A stretch of 22,622 nt of DNA, from IMG/VR virus record IMGVR_UViG_3300010885_029617, positions 1 through 22,622 of that record; one strand, written 5' to 3'. The stretch is from a virus. Each line of letters opens with the position of its first letter. The first letter of the stretch is position 1. Positions 1-5,428 of the stretch are shown here, in pieces. The notes under the pieces were generated by a model, which saw nothing but the letters and a program-made list of their open reading frames with translations, was not told the origin of the DNA and ran no database searches. Made by a program: the position numbers and the translations under genes.

Positions 1-268
1 CTCTGAATCCGGCTGAAATTTACAGAAATCCGTTTCCCTCTGCTTTCCACGCTGAGCTTGTGGTGTGGGGGGGCGTTTTGGGAGCTGAGAGGCCGCTCAA
101 GCGATTGTTAAGGCGTTTACGGTAGTTGGGAGTGCAACGCAGGGGGTGAGGATCGCGTAGGCTGAAATTCCGGGTTAGGGGCAGGTTGCTGATTTTGAAA
201 AACGTTTTGGGGGATGCGGGTTGAAAAACGGGGGTAGGGGCTGAAAAAAAATGGGGTAAAATTGAGGT
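1..268. other. Non-coding G-rich leader upstream of the first gene
   Basis: No convincing gene is seen here. A long minus-strand reading frame crosses it but has a low-complexity, Pro/Arg/Thr-rich translation typical of a shadow. The stretch is rich in G runs on the plus strand. The ten-base string GGCTGAAATT occurs twice (about 10 and 160). A TAAAAT box at 257-262 lies seven bases before the first start codon, but no good -35 box is seen at the right distance. It probably holds the promoter or leader for the early gene cluster; this is inference. Confidence 0.45.
209..256 (+). other. Cluster of G runs (possible G-quadruplex)
   Basis: Runs of G occur at 209-213, 218-220, 230-234, 237-240 and 253-256, separated by short loops. 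This pattern fits a four-stranded G structure on the plus strand just upstream of the first gene. Whether it folds or regulates anything is not known. Confidence 0.3.
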
Positions 269-496
269 ATGGCGTTGATGTTGCATCGGCGGGACGGGAC
301 GGTGGCGGTGAAGTGCCGCGAGTGTCAGCGGTTGTGCGAGGTTCCGGGGAGTTCGTCGGGCGATGCGGTTTGCGGGAAATGTGTTCGGGCGGAACACACT
401 TTCGTCTTCGATGGAGATCGGGACGCTGCGCGGCGGACGATGCAGTTGATTGTGGCTGACGCTAAACGTCTATTGGCGCAGGGGAGAATGGCGTGA
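269..496 (+). CDS. Small zinc-ribbon-like protein
   Basis: This is a 75-residue hypothetical protein. Two CxxC pairs (K-CREC and A-VCGKC, about residues 16-19 and 35-38) suggest a single zinc ribbon, followed by a charged helix-rich tail. The ATG at 269 follows a GAGG only a few bases upstream, and a TAAAAT box sits at 257-262, so translation may start from a very short leader. The stop overlaps the GTG start of the next gene, suggesting coupled translation with the winged-helix gene. A small nucleic-acid-binding role is plausible but not shown. Confidence 0.65.
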   Translation: MALMLHRRDGTVAVKCRECQRLCEVPGSSSGDAVCGKCVRAEHTFVFDGDRDAARRTMQLIVADAKRLLAQGRMA

Positions 497-1083
497 GTAA
501 GGGAAAGGTAACCCATGCAAAGAATTGCACGGGTCTTTCTTTTTCTGAAGTAAAGAACCATGCACAGACTTGCACGGGTAGGGATACAAAACTTGCCCCG
601 GTTTTAGACCGTCTCGTGGGGGCTGGCGCGGATCGGCGGTTCAGCAAAGTCCCGGTGCTGGCAACGTTGAATCCGGCGATTTCAGATCAGGCGCATCGCC
701 TGTTGACGTTTATGGCTGTGCCTGGTGTTGGCAATGGGAAGTCGGTTATGTCGGCACCGGACATAGGGGCGGCGCTGGGGTGGTCAGAACGCAAGGTGAA
801 GTATTGCGTTGCGGAATTGCTGCGGCTCGGGGTCATCGCGGTAGAGCGGAAACAGGGGCAAGCCAACGCCTATGCTATTCGCTCGGATGTGTTTGCGGAG
901 ATCCCACGGCAAACGCGGACAGAGCGACTGATAACAGCCAAAGAATTATCGCCGTGCTTGAAGTGCCGAAAGCCGTGTCGGCCAGATCGGACTACGGGAT
1001 GGTGTCGGGGATGCAAGGCTGACGTGGCGCTGGATGCGCGGATTCGACGGATAGCTACGGCGGTTGTGGCGCGGTCTGCCTGA
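493..1083 (+). CDS. Winged-helix DNA-binding protein with C-terminal zinc ribbon
   Basis: This 196-residue protein starts at GTG 493, preceded by GGGGAGA at good spacing and overlapping the previous stop. Residues about 70-135 look like a winged helix-turn-helix: a helix around RLLTFMAV, a recognition-helix stretch IGAALGWSERKVKYCVAEL, then a beta wing LGVIAVERKQGQANAYAI. This is the pattern of phage and plasmid replication initiators and regulators. A C-terminal Cys cluster (CLKCRKPC and WCRGC) suggests zinc binding. The N-terminus contains a duplicated seven-residue unit (HAKNCTG, HAQTCTG). It could be a replication initiator or an early regulator; the sequence does not decide. Confidence 0.75.
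   Translation: MSKGKVTHAKNCTGLSFSEVKNHAQTCTGRDTKLAPVLDRLVGAGADRRFSKVPVLATLNPAISDQAHRLLTFMAVPGVGNGKSVMSAPDIGAALGWSERKVKYCVAELLRLGVIAVERKQGQANAYAIRSDVFAEIPRQTRTERLITAKELSPCLKCRKPCRPDRTTGWCRGCKADVALDARIRRIATAVVARSA
514..579 (+). repeat. Pair of 21-base direct repeats inside the winged-helix gene
   Basis: Two copies at 514-534 and 559-579 match at 19 of 21 bases and are 45 bases apart. Each runs from CATGCA to TTGCACGGGT. They encode the duplicated HAKNCTG/HAQTCTG units. Iteron or operator function is possible because they lie at the start of a DNA-binding protein gene, but a coding explanation is enough. Confidence 0.5.
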
Positions 1084-1100
1084 CGGGTGGCACAATCAAA

Positions 1101-1124
1101 GCCAACCTGTGGTATCGTGTTGGC
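1101..1124. promoter_or_regulatory. Inverted repeat immediately upstream of the HTH gene
   Basis: GCCAAC at 1101-1106 and GTTGGC at 1119-1124 form a perfect six-base inverted repeat with a 12-base spacer. The right arm touches the ATG at 1125. It is placed to act as an operator or a start-region hairpin for the small HTH protein encoded next, perhaps autoregulation. No clear Shine-Dalgarno sequence is present there. Confidence 0.4.
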
Positions 1125-1331
1125 ATGGATACTACACAGAATAACGAAACGGATGTTTTGCTATTAAGGCCGGATGCGGTGTGCCGCGCCCTCGGATTAA
1201 GCCGCCCCACGGTCTACAAAATGCTGAAATCAGGCGAACTGCCGTCGATGCGAGTGGGCAAGGCGATTCGGGTTCCTGTTGCCGCGTTGCAGCAGTGGGT
1301 TGAGGACAACACCAGCAAGGCAAAGCCATGA
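1125..1331 (+). CDS. Excisionase/AlpA-type helix-turn-helix protein
   Basis: This 68-residue protein is close to the usual size of excisionase-family DNA-binding proteins (HTH_17, MerR-like fold). The core is residues about 14-58: a short strand LLLRPDAV, helices CRALGLSRPTVYKMLKSGEL, then a wing PSMRVGKAIRVPVAALQQWV. The family binds DNA and works in excision or transcription control. It sits directly behind the GCCAAC/GTTGGC inverted repeat and overlaps the next gene by ATGA. It could serve the serine recombinase at 4114-4824, but that link is inference. Confidence 0.85.
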   Translation: MDTTQNNETDVLLLRPDAVCRALGLSRPTVYKMLKSGELPSMRVGKAIRVPVAALQQWVEDNTSKAKP

Positions 1332-1720
1332 ACCGGAAGTTGATCCCGAAGATCGTTGAAGTCGCAAATTGTGGGGCTGCGTTTATTTCAGCTAAAAAAC
1401 GCGCCGGGATGAACGGCAGTGGCATCGATAGTTCGGTTTCTGACGCTGTTAGCTTGGGCGTTGAGAAGATTAACCCGGCTACATTGGCAGATGTTCGGGC
1501 ACTTCCAGAAATTCTTCAGATGGAGGGGATGCTCCACTTGCTGACCAGAGAAGAAAGGCGACGACGAAGCAAGTGGGTCGCGGATTGGTACTACAACGAG
1601 ATGTTCGATGATCCATCGGGCGTGGCAACAATGCTGCAAGATGAATCAATTCAGTTAGTGGCCCATGTCTTGCGATGGATTGAAAGGGCTGCGGATGCGC
1701 GGGAATCGGCTGGAGGATAG
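1328..1720 (+). CDS. Hypothetical early phage protein
   Basis: I do not recognise this 130-residue protein. It starts within an ATGA overlap with the HTH gene. The N-terminus is neutral to basic. The C-terminal half is helical and charged, with REERRRRSKWVADWYYNEMF and a final VAHVLRWIERAADARES helix. No Cys motif, signal peptide or membrane segment is seen. Its translational coupling suggests it belongs to the early operon. Confidence 0.65.
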   Translation: MNRKLIPKIVEVANCGAAFISAKKRAGMNGSGIDSSVSDAVSLGVEKINPATLADVRALPEILQMEGMLHLLTREERRRRSKWVADWYYNEMFDDPSGVATMLQDESIQLVAHVLRWIERAADARESAGG

Positions 1721-1745
1721 ACCTGAAAACCGGGAGAAGATCAGG

Positions 1746-1940
1746 ATGAACGAAGTTTCTGCGTTCGCCGCATTTATGGATTGCATGGAGCACACTGAAG
1801 GCAGTTCCGTGCTGTCGGAGTATGGCAACATTGGGCAGTCCTGCGACCGGCAGCAAAGACTCCTGAAACTTGAGCACCCTGCCGGGCGGGTCGAGATCAC
1901 GGATGGCCAGATGCGATGGATAATGGAGCTAAAGCCATGA
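1746..1940 (+). CDS. Hypothetical small protein
   Basis: This unrecognised 64-residue protein begins MNEVSAFAAFMDCMEH. An upstream in-frame ATG at 1665 lies within the previous gene; the start at 1746 is preferred because GGGAG lies about ten bases upstream and the N-terminus is more protein-like. The C-terminus (about GRVEITDGQMRWIMELKP) reads as a short strand and helix. The stop overlaps the next ATG (1937). Confidence 0.6.
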   Translation: MNEVSAFAAFMDCMEHTEGSSVLSEYGNIGQSCDRQQRLLKLEHPAGRVEITDGQMRWIMELKP

Positions 1941-2176
1941 ATCCATTCACGCCAGAAGTCGTTGAACTCCAGCGAGGCATCCACCGGGCTATGTCGATGG
2001 CACACGAAATCGTTGAGTGCGGCTTGAAGCCCCGAGTGCGGTGGATCAGGTCAAAGTACTTCGGGTGCTGGCAGTGGTCAACCGCCAACGCAAGCGGCCT
2101 GAGCAACGGTATCCGCACGGAACAGGACGAGGATAACTTCTACTCGGACAGATTTGTAGTGAAGTGGACCCAATGA
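1937..2176 (+). CDS. Hypothetical small protein
   Basis: This 79-residue protein starts at ATG 1937 in an ATGA overlap, with GGAG eight bases upstream. An in-frame ATG at 1916 is less likely. The sequence has an N-terminal helix (VVELQRGIHRAMSMAHEIVE) and an aromatic-rich centre (WIRSKYFGCWQWS). No family is recognised. It is coupled to the 36-residue gene that follows. Confidence 0.6.
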   Translation: MNPFTPEVVELQRGIHRAMSMAHEIVECGLKPRVRWIRSKYFGCWQWSTANASGLSNGIRTEQDEDNFYSDRFVVKWTQ

Positions 2177-2283
2177 TCGGACGGATTATCTGCTGGCTGT
2201 TCGGCCACGCCATCAACCCGCACGCACTGCCGAATCGGTGGTACCAGTGCGGAACGTGTTGCGACTATCACTACAGGGGATAA
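2173..2283 (+). CDS. 36-residue Cys-rich mini-protein
   Basis: ATG 2173 overlaps the previous stop (ATGA), and the TAA at 2281-2283 shares its last base with the next ATG. The peptide starts MIGRIICWLFGH and ends with a YQCGTCCDYHYRG tail. The CxxCC-x-H pattern could bind zinc, and His12 could contribute. The tight overlaps on both sides are the main evidence that this very short frame is translated. Function unknown. Confidence 0.55.
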   Translation: MIGRIICWLFGHAINPHALPNRWYQCGTCCDYHYRG

Positions 2284-2480
2284 TGCCACTCTTTGACCTC
2301 GACAAAATTCCGCCCGTCGATAGCTGGCCGGTTGACCTGAAAGTGCTGTACTTTGAGCGGCTGAATATCTGCGAGTTTGACGGGCACTTAGCCCCCGAGG
2401 CTGCGCGGCAGCTTGCTATCAGGGACACATGGGCTAAACTCAAAACGGCGCAAGCCACGGTTTCTTCCGCTTCCCGGTAA
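2283..2480 (+). CDS. Hypothetical small acidic protein
   Basis: This 65-residue protein begins MPLFDLDKIPPVDSWPVDLK. The start at 2283 is chosen because it forms a TAATG junction with the 36-residue gene and has AGGGGA just upstream. A start at 2238 would duplicate coding of that gene. The centre reads as two helices (LKVLYFERLNICEF and PEAARQLAIRDTWAKLKT). It is unrecognised. Confidence 0.6.
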   Translation: MPLFDLDKIPPVDSWPVDLKVLYFERLNICEFDGHLAPEAARQLAIRDTWAKLKTAQATVSSASR

Positions 2481-2533
2481 AACTCAGCGCGGCCAGATGA
2501 GCGGACGTTATTGGGCTACGCTGACCTTCCCTG

Positions 2534-2562
2534 TTGCGTTCGTGCCACCTTCACGGTAAAGT
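2534..2562 (+). promoter_or_regulatory. Weak candidate promoter in the only clear gap of the early cluster
   Basis: TTGCGT (2534-2539) and TAAAGT (2557-2562) are 17 bases apart. This resembles a sigma70 promoter at three and four of six positions. It lies in the gap 2481-2568, the only sizeable break within the chain of small genes before 4071 apart from the gap at 1084-1124. The support is only pattern and location. Confidence 0.25.
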
Positions 2563-2568
2563 GAAGAG

Positions 2569-2802
2569 GTGCCAGTCACCGAAGCAGAACACCTTCAGCG
2601 GATCGAACGGCAGCGGGAGTACCGCGAAACGTCGCCGTTGCCTGAAGACGAGCGCATCGCCCTTCCGCAGCCGTCCAACCTGCCACGCCCCCGCAAGGTG
2701 GCTGAGTTTGAGTCTGTCTGCGATTGCGGCGCATGTTGCTTGTCCACAGCGGTTCTCATTCGTTGCGGTTGCGGGTGCGTTCACGAAAGAGCGTGGCGAT
2801 GA
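2569..2802 (+). CDS. Small Cys-cluster protein
   Basis: This 77-residue protein probably starts at GTG 2569, with AAGAGG very close upstream. It has an acidic, Arg/Glu-rich N-terminal half and a C-terminal Cys cluster (CDCGACC followed by RCGCGC) that may bind zinc. A 115-residue reading frame in another phase overlaps it but has an Arg/Ser-rich, shadow-like translation. Its stop overlaps the next gene (ATGA at 2799), which supports this frame. Confidence 0.55.
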   Translation: MPVTEAEHLQRIERQREYRETSPLPEDERIALPQPSNLPRPRKVAEFESVCDCGACCLSTAVLIRCGCGCVHERAWR

Positions 2803-2888
2803 CCGCAGCGGAAGTCTCATGGGCGATGTTTTGGTTTATTGTGCTGGTTGCAATTCTATTGGCGGCAACAAAAGGAGATGAGGAATGA
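2799..2888 (+). CDS. 29-residue single-membrane-segment mini-protein
   Basis: The frame starts at ATG 2799 inside an ATGA overlap and stops at 2886-2888 inside another, so it fills the exact interval between two coupled genes. The peptide has a short N-terminus (MTAAEVSW), about 17 hydrophobic residues (AMFWFIVLVAILLAATK) and an acidic tail (GDEE). It is predicted to be a one-segment inner-membrane peptide. A holin-like or superinfection role can be imagined but there is no direct evidence. Confidence 0.55.
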   Translation: MTAAEVSWAMFWFIVLVAILLAATKGDEE

Positions 2889-3145
2889 GCGATTGGATTC
2901 AACGCGGTGGCGACGCATACTGCAAGTTCTGCAAGTTTAGCGTGATGAACGGCGGCGACGTAGATGCAACCCCTGCGAAGTGCCCACAATGCCGCAACAG
3001 TTTTTCAATGGCGGCACTGACAGGAATTCTGGCATCGCAGCCGTGGCAGGATTCACCATATAGCGATGACGAGATTGCTGTTCTGGCGCTTGCTCAGGCC
3101 GACGCCATGATGAAGGCCAGATCCTGCGTGCCTGATGCCAGCTAA
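2885..3145 (+). CDS. Zinc-ribbon small protein
   Basis: This 86-residue protein has a strong Shine-Dalgarno sequence (AGGAG) before ATG 2885. Residues 13-16 (CKFC) and 33-36 (CPQC) form a CxxC-x16-CxxC zinc ribbon. The rest is a helical tail ending in an Ala-rich helix (IAVLALAQADAMMKA). This is typical of small phage nucleic-acid-binding or regulatory proteins; no specific family is recognised. Confidence 0.65.
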   Translation: MSDWIQRGGDAYCKFCKFSVMNGGDVDATPAKCPQCRNSFSMAALTGILASQPWQDSPYSDDEIAVLALAQADAMMKARSCVPDAS

Positions 3146-3296
3146 ACCTATCCTGCGGCCCTGTGGCTGGTGCGGAAAACTTCAGTCGGCCCGAGAGGAC
3201 CGGAAGCACTTCGCGGTGTGCCCCAGCCGCCCAAAGCAGATCGTGAAGGTGGTTCAGCGGTTACGCGCATTCAACGACAGTAAACGGGAAAAGTGA
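3135..3296 (+). CDS. 53-residue basic zinc-finger-like protein
   Basis: ATG 3135 overlaps the end of the previous gene by 11 bases and the stop overlaps the GTG at 3293. The peptide contains PCGWCGK and, after about 15 residues, HFAVCP, so a CxxC-H-x3-C ligand set is possible. A basic helix follows (KQIVKVVQRLRAF). It is Lys/Arg-rich, consistent with nucleic-acid binding. Overlap on both sides supports translation. Confidence 0.55.
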   Translation: MPAKPILRPCGWCGKLQSAREDRKHFAVCPSRPKQIVKVVQRLRAFNDSKREK

Positions 3297-3535
3297 ATAT
3301 GACGCCTGAACAAATCTACGACCTCCACTGCGAAACGGTCGGTGGCGGCAAGTACGGCCACGTTCACTGGGACGACCTCCCGCTTGAGTCCCGCATCCAG
3401 TGGCAGCGGTTTGCCACAAAGGTTAACGAAGCGAAAGACCGCGTTAAAGGCGTTAACAGCGTTGAGCAGGAAACGCAACGGGGCGAAACTGTCACCGAGA
3501 CAAAAGCAGTGCAAAAAATCAGGAGTTGGATATGA
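3293..3535 (+). CDS. Hypothetical charged protein
   Basis: This protein has 80 residues from GTG 3293 (GTGA overlap) or 78 from ATG 3299. It has an N-terminal helix (PEQIYDLHCETV), a motif YGHVHWDDLPLESRIQWQRFA, and a long charged C-terminal helix. The phrase ending in W..FA resembles small phage proteins of unknown role found near recombination or single-strand binding functions, but I cannot assign it. It is translationally coupled to the SpoVG-like gene. Confidence 0.6.
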   Translation: MNMTPEQIYDLHCETVGGGKYGHVHWDDLPLESRIQWQRFATKVNEAKDRVKGVNSVEQETQRGETVTETKAVQKIRSWI

Positions 3536-3792
3536 CAATCGAAAACTGGAAGCCGACAACAGGCGGCAAACGACTTGGAACCTTTGACTTGACGATGCCA
3601 AGCGGCATGCTGCTAAAACAGTGCAGTCTGGTAAAGGGCGACAACGGCGACTTTATCGGCCTGCCGCAAACTTCGTGGACAAACAGCGAAGGGCAAAAGA
3701 AATACACCAGTGTCGTCGAGATCCCTGACAAGGACATCCGCCAAAAGTTTACCGATGCGGTGATTCGGGCGCTGCGGGAGCTTGGCGTATAA
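3532..3792 (+). CDS. SpoVG-like small protein
   Basis: This 86-residue protein starts at ATG 3532, six bases after AGGAG and overlapping the previous stop. The order of motifs GTFDLTMPSGMLLKQCSL, FIGLPQTSW, KKYTSVVEIPDKDIRQKFTDAV matches the SpoVG-like domain common in phages and plasmids: a beta sheet followed by a helix, with a conserved GLP turn. SpoVG proteins bind nucleic acids. Its place among small early proteins suggests a DNA- or RNA-binding accessory role. The assignment rests on motif memory only. Confidence 0.6.
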   Translation: MTIENWKPTTGGKRLGTFDLTMPSGMLLKQCSLVKGDNGDFIGLPQTSWTNSEGQKKYTSVVEIPDKDIRQKFTDAVIRALRELGV

Positions 3793-4071
3793 GTGACCAT
3801 CCAGCTTTCCCCGCCCATTCCGTTATGGACGCCGAAAGGCTTTGCCCACGCCCACGTCATGATCGACCCAGGAATCGACCATGACCTGCAATGGGTATGT
3901 TTTATCGTGGCAACCGGGGAGTGCTGGACCTACCTGAACAAAGACATTCGGTTGGTGGACAATCAGACGATGGGCAGGAGACAGCAAGGCGAAGTTGTTC
4001 CGGTTGGGCCGCAACAGGGGCCGCTGGAAGGTAAAGCTTCAACCGGAGCGCCGCCAAGGCCAGAGCGATAA
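3793..4071 (+). CDS. Conserved phage hypothetical protein
   Basis: This 92-residue protein starts at GTG 3793 directly after the previous TAA. Residues about 8-60 (PIPLWTPKGFAHAHVMIDPG, W-V-FIVATGECWTY, NKDIRLVDNQTMGR) match a recurring small phage/plasmid protein of unknown function that ends in a T-x-GR motif. The C-terminus is a Pro/Gly/Gln-rich tail. It is the last gene of the plus-strand early cluster and converges with the recombinase gene. Confidence 0.65.
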   Translation: MTIQLSPPIPLWTPKGFAHAHVMIDPGIDHDLQWVCFIVATGECWTYLNKDIRLVDNQTMGRRQQGEVVPVGPQQGPLEGKASTGAPPRPER

Positions 4072-4113
4072 CGGCGGGGCGGTTCAGCATGTGCGATGTT
4101 GAGCGCGAGAGTT

Positions 4114-4824
4114 TCACTGTGCCACCACCGAGTTAGCCTTAATGATCTGCCCCATCGCGGGAAACGTCCACTTGCCACCCTTGCGCGTCCGGTAGCCAGC
4201 CGCGTTCAGCGCGTCGGCCATCTCCCGGTAGCTTTCACCCCGGCTGTGCATGTCGAGGATAACGCGGATCGTGTGCTGTTCGGCTTCGTCCTCAAGCAAT
4301 GGCATCCGCGTTTTCTTCCCATCAATCACGGGCCGTTCCTGTGAGCGGTAGCCGTATGGCGCGGGGCCAGCGGGGCACCCGGACTGTTTGATCTGCTGAA
4401 GCGCAAGGCGGGTTCGCTCCCCAATCAGTTCGCGCTCCATTGCGGCAAACACGGTGATGATCCCGATCATGGCGCGGCCCATGATGGTGCCCATGTCGAA
4501 GCCCTCATCAATTGAGACGAGCCGAACGCCGTGCTTTTCAAACAGCGAGATCAGGTTTCCGCCGTCAACGACATTGCGGGTGATGCGGTCCATGCGCTTG
4601 ACGATAACGGCATCCACCTGACGCGCCTTGACCATCTCCAGAACACGCTGGGCACCGGGGCGGTCGAGATCCTTTGCGGACTCCCCGGCGTCGGTGATGA
4701 TGTCGATCAGCGGGTGCCCAAGCAACGCGGCCTGAAGTTTGATCTTCTCAATCTGGGCGTCGATGGAAGCCCCGGAGTCGGCCTGAGCCTGACTCGAAAC
4801 GCGACAATATCCGATTAAGCGCAT
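4114..4824 (-). CDS. Serine recombinase (resolvase/invertase family)
   Basis: This 236-residue protein cuts and rejoins DNA through a serine nucleophile. The N-terminal resolvase domain shows YCRVSSQAQADSG with the likely catalytic Ser10, the helix IDAQIEKIKLQAALLG, the Arg-rich KRMDRITRN segment and AMERELIGERTRLAL. A shortened recombinase region follows (PYGYRS, then RGESYREMADALNAAGYRTRKGGKW). Large serine integrases are 450-600 residues, so this is a small form. The start MRLIGYCR at 4824 is preferred over one 16 codons upstream. It lies on the opposite strand between the early cluster and the packaging genes, a place where it could control excision or invert a segment, but no target sites were identified. 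Confidence 0.9.
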   Translation of the reverse strand: MRLIGYCRVSSQAQADSGASIDAQIEKIKLQAALLGHPLIDIITDAGESAKDLDRPGAQRVLEMVKARQVDAVIVKRMDRITRNVVDGGNLISLFEKHGVRLVSIDEGFDMGTIMGRAMIGIITVFAAMERELIGERTRLALQQIKQSGCPAGPAPYGYRSQERPVIDGKKTRMPLLEDEAEQHTIRVILDMHSRGESYREMADALNAAGYRTRKGGKWTFPAMGQIIKANSVVAQ

Positions 4825-4850
4825 ACGTTTTCCATCTGTGGCTTTTTGCT

Positions 4851-4876
4851 GTCCATGACCACATCTTAACATGGAC
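4851..4876. promoter_or_regulatory. Inverted repeat in front of the recombinase gene
   Basis: GTCCATG (4851-4857) and CATGGAC (4870-4876) are perfect inverted repeats with a 12-base spacer. On the minus strand the spacer carries TTAAGAT, a possible -10 box for the recombinase gene. The element is therefore placed to be an operator or a recombinase binding site. Function is inferred from position only. Confidence 0.5.
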
Positions 4877-4914
4877 TACGATAGTTTCGGTACGTACGGA
4901 ATTAAAATAAATGT

Positions 4915-4943
4915 TTGACGTGGCGAAATTTCGGGTCTAAGAT
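4915..4943 (+). promoter_or_regulatory. Sigma70-like promoter for the packaging genes
   Basis: TTGACG (4915-4920) and TAAGAT (4938-4943) are exactly 17 bases apart, matching the consensus at five and four of six positions. The spacer contains the perfect ten-base palindrome CGAAATTTCG (4924-4933), a possible repressor site. Transcription would begin near 4950 and run into the packaging genes, in divergent orientation from the recombinase. Confidence 0.6.
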
Positions 4944-5068
4944 GAATGCGTAGCACGATTCAGCCGCAAGGTATGCTGAAAGTGCTACGGTTGCTGAGAT
5001 TCGTAACACGGTCTGGGCCGCTTACCCCTGGCACCACCGCACCAAACCGTTTGAACCCACGCTCAAAA

Positions 5069-5425
5069 ATGACTACGCAAGCCCCAAATCTACTGGAAAG
5101 GCTCCCGGCGTTGCCGATCCGCGTTCAACGCGAGGACCGCACGACGTACATGGAAGACAACCTTGAAGAGGTGCTGCGTATGGTCAAGGCTGGCGTGGTT
5201 GAAGGCGTAGGCCCACGGTCTGGGCGCATCGATATCCTGCGTATCACCGTCACCCACGAAATTGCGGTGGAGCGCATGAAGGCCGTCCCGATGGACAAAC
5301 TTCCCGAAGAGTCGCCGGGTTCGATTACGTCGATGGCATCCCGCGAAGTCTATCGCGAGGTTGTTGGCGACTCGGGACATTGGTGCTGGGCATTTGTGAA
5401 ACGCGACCGAACCGCGTTTGCCTAA
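5069..5425 (+). CDS. Hypothetical protein preceding the large terminase
   Basis: This protein has 118 residues from ATG 5069. The frame is open back to ATG 4946 and ATG 4973, but 4946 lies before the expected transcript start and the translation between 4973 and 5069 looks non-coding. No candidate has a good Shine-Dalgarno sequence, so the start is uncertain. The sequence includes an acidic helix (MEDNLEEVLRMVKAGVVEGV), a strand segment RIDILRITVTHEIAVERM and a final HWCWAFVKRD. Its place three bases before the terminase would suit a small terminase, but no HTH is obvious and I do not assign it. Confidence 0.6.
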   Translation: MTTQAPNLLERLPALPIRVQREDRTTYMEDNLEEVLRMVKAGVVEGVGPRSGRIDILRITVTHEIAVERMKAVPMDKLPEESPGSITSMASREVYREVVGDSGHWCWAFVKRDRTAFA

Positions 5426-5428
5426 CCC

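Noticed and set aside
20-397. 125-residue minus-strand frame in the leader region
   Set aside because: Low-complexity Pro/Arg/Thr composition and overlap with the zinc-ribbon gene on the other strand.
2534-2881. 115-residue frame overlapping the Cys-cluster protein and the membrane peptide
   Set aside because: Its Arg/Ser-rich translation looks off-frame, and the ATGA overlaps favour the other two frames.
4072-4113. Hairpin between the converging early cluster and the recombinase gene
   Set aside because: CAGCAT/ATGTTG can pair only weakly and no T tract follows, so a terminator is not supported.
4954-5153. Open stretch in another frame (AEIRNTVWAAYPWHHRTKP-like) before the gene at 5069
   Set aside because: The amino-acid composition looks protein-like, but there is no start codon and it ends in a stop soon after; it may be a decayed remnant, but support is too thin.
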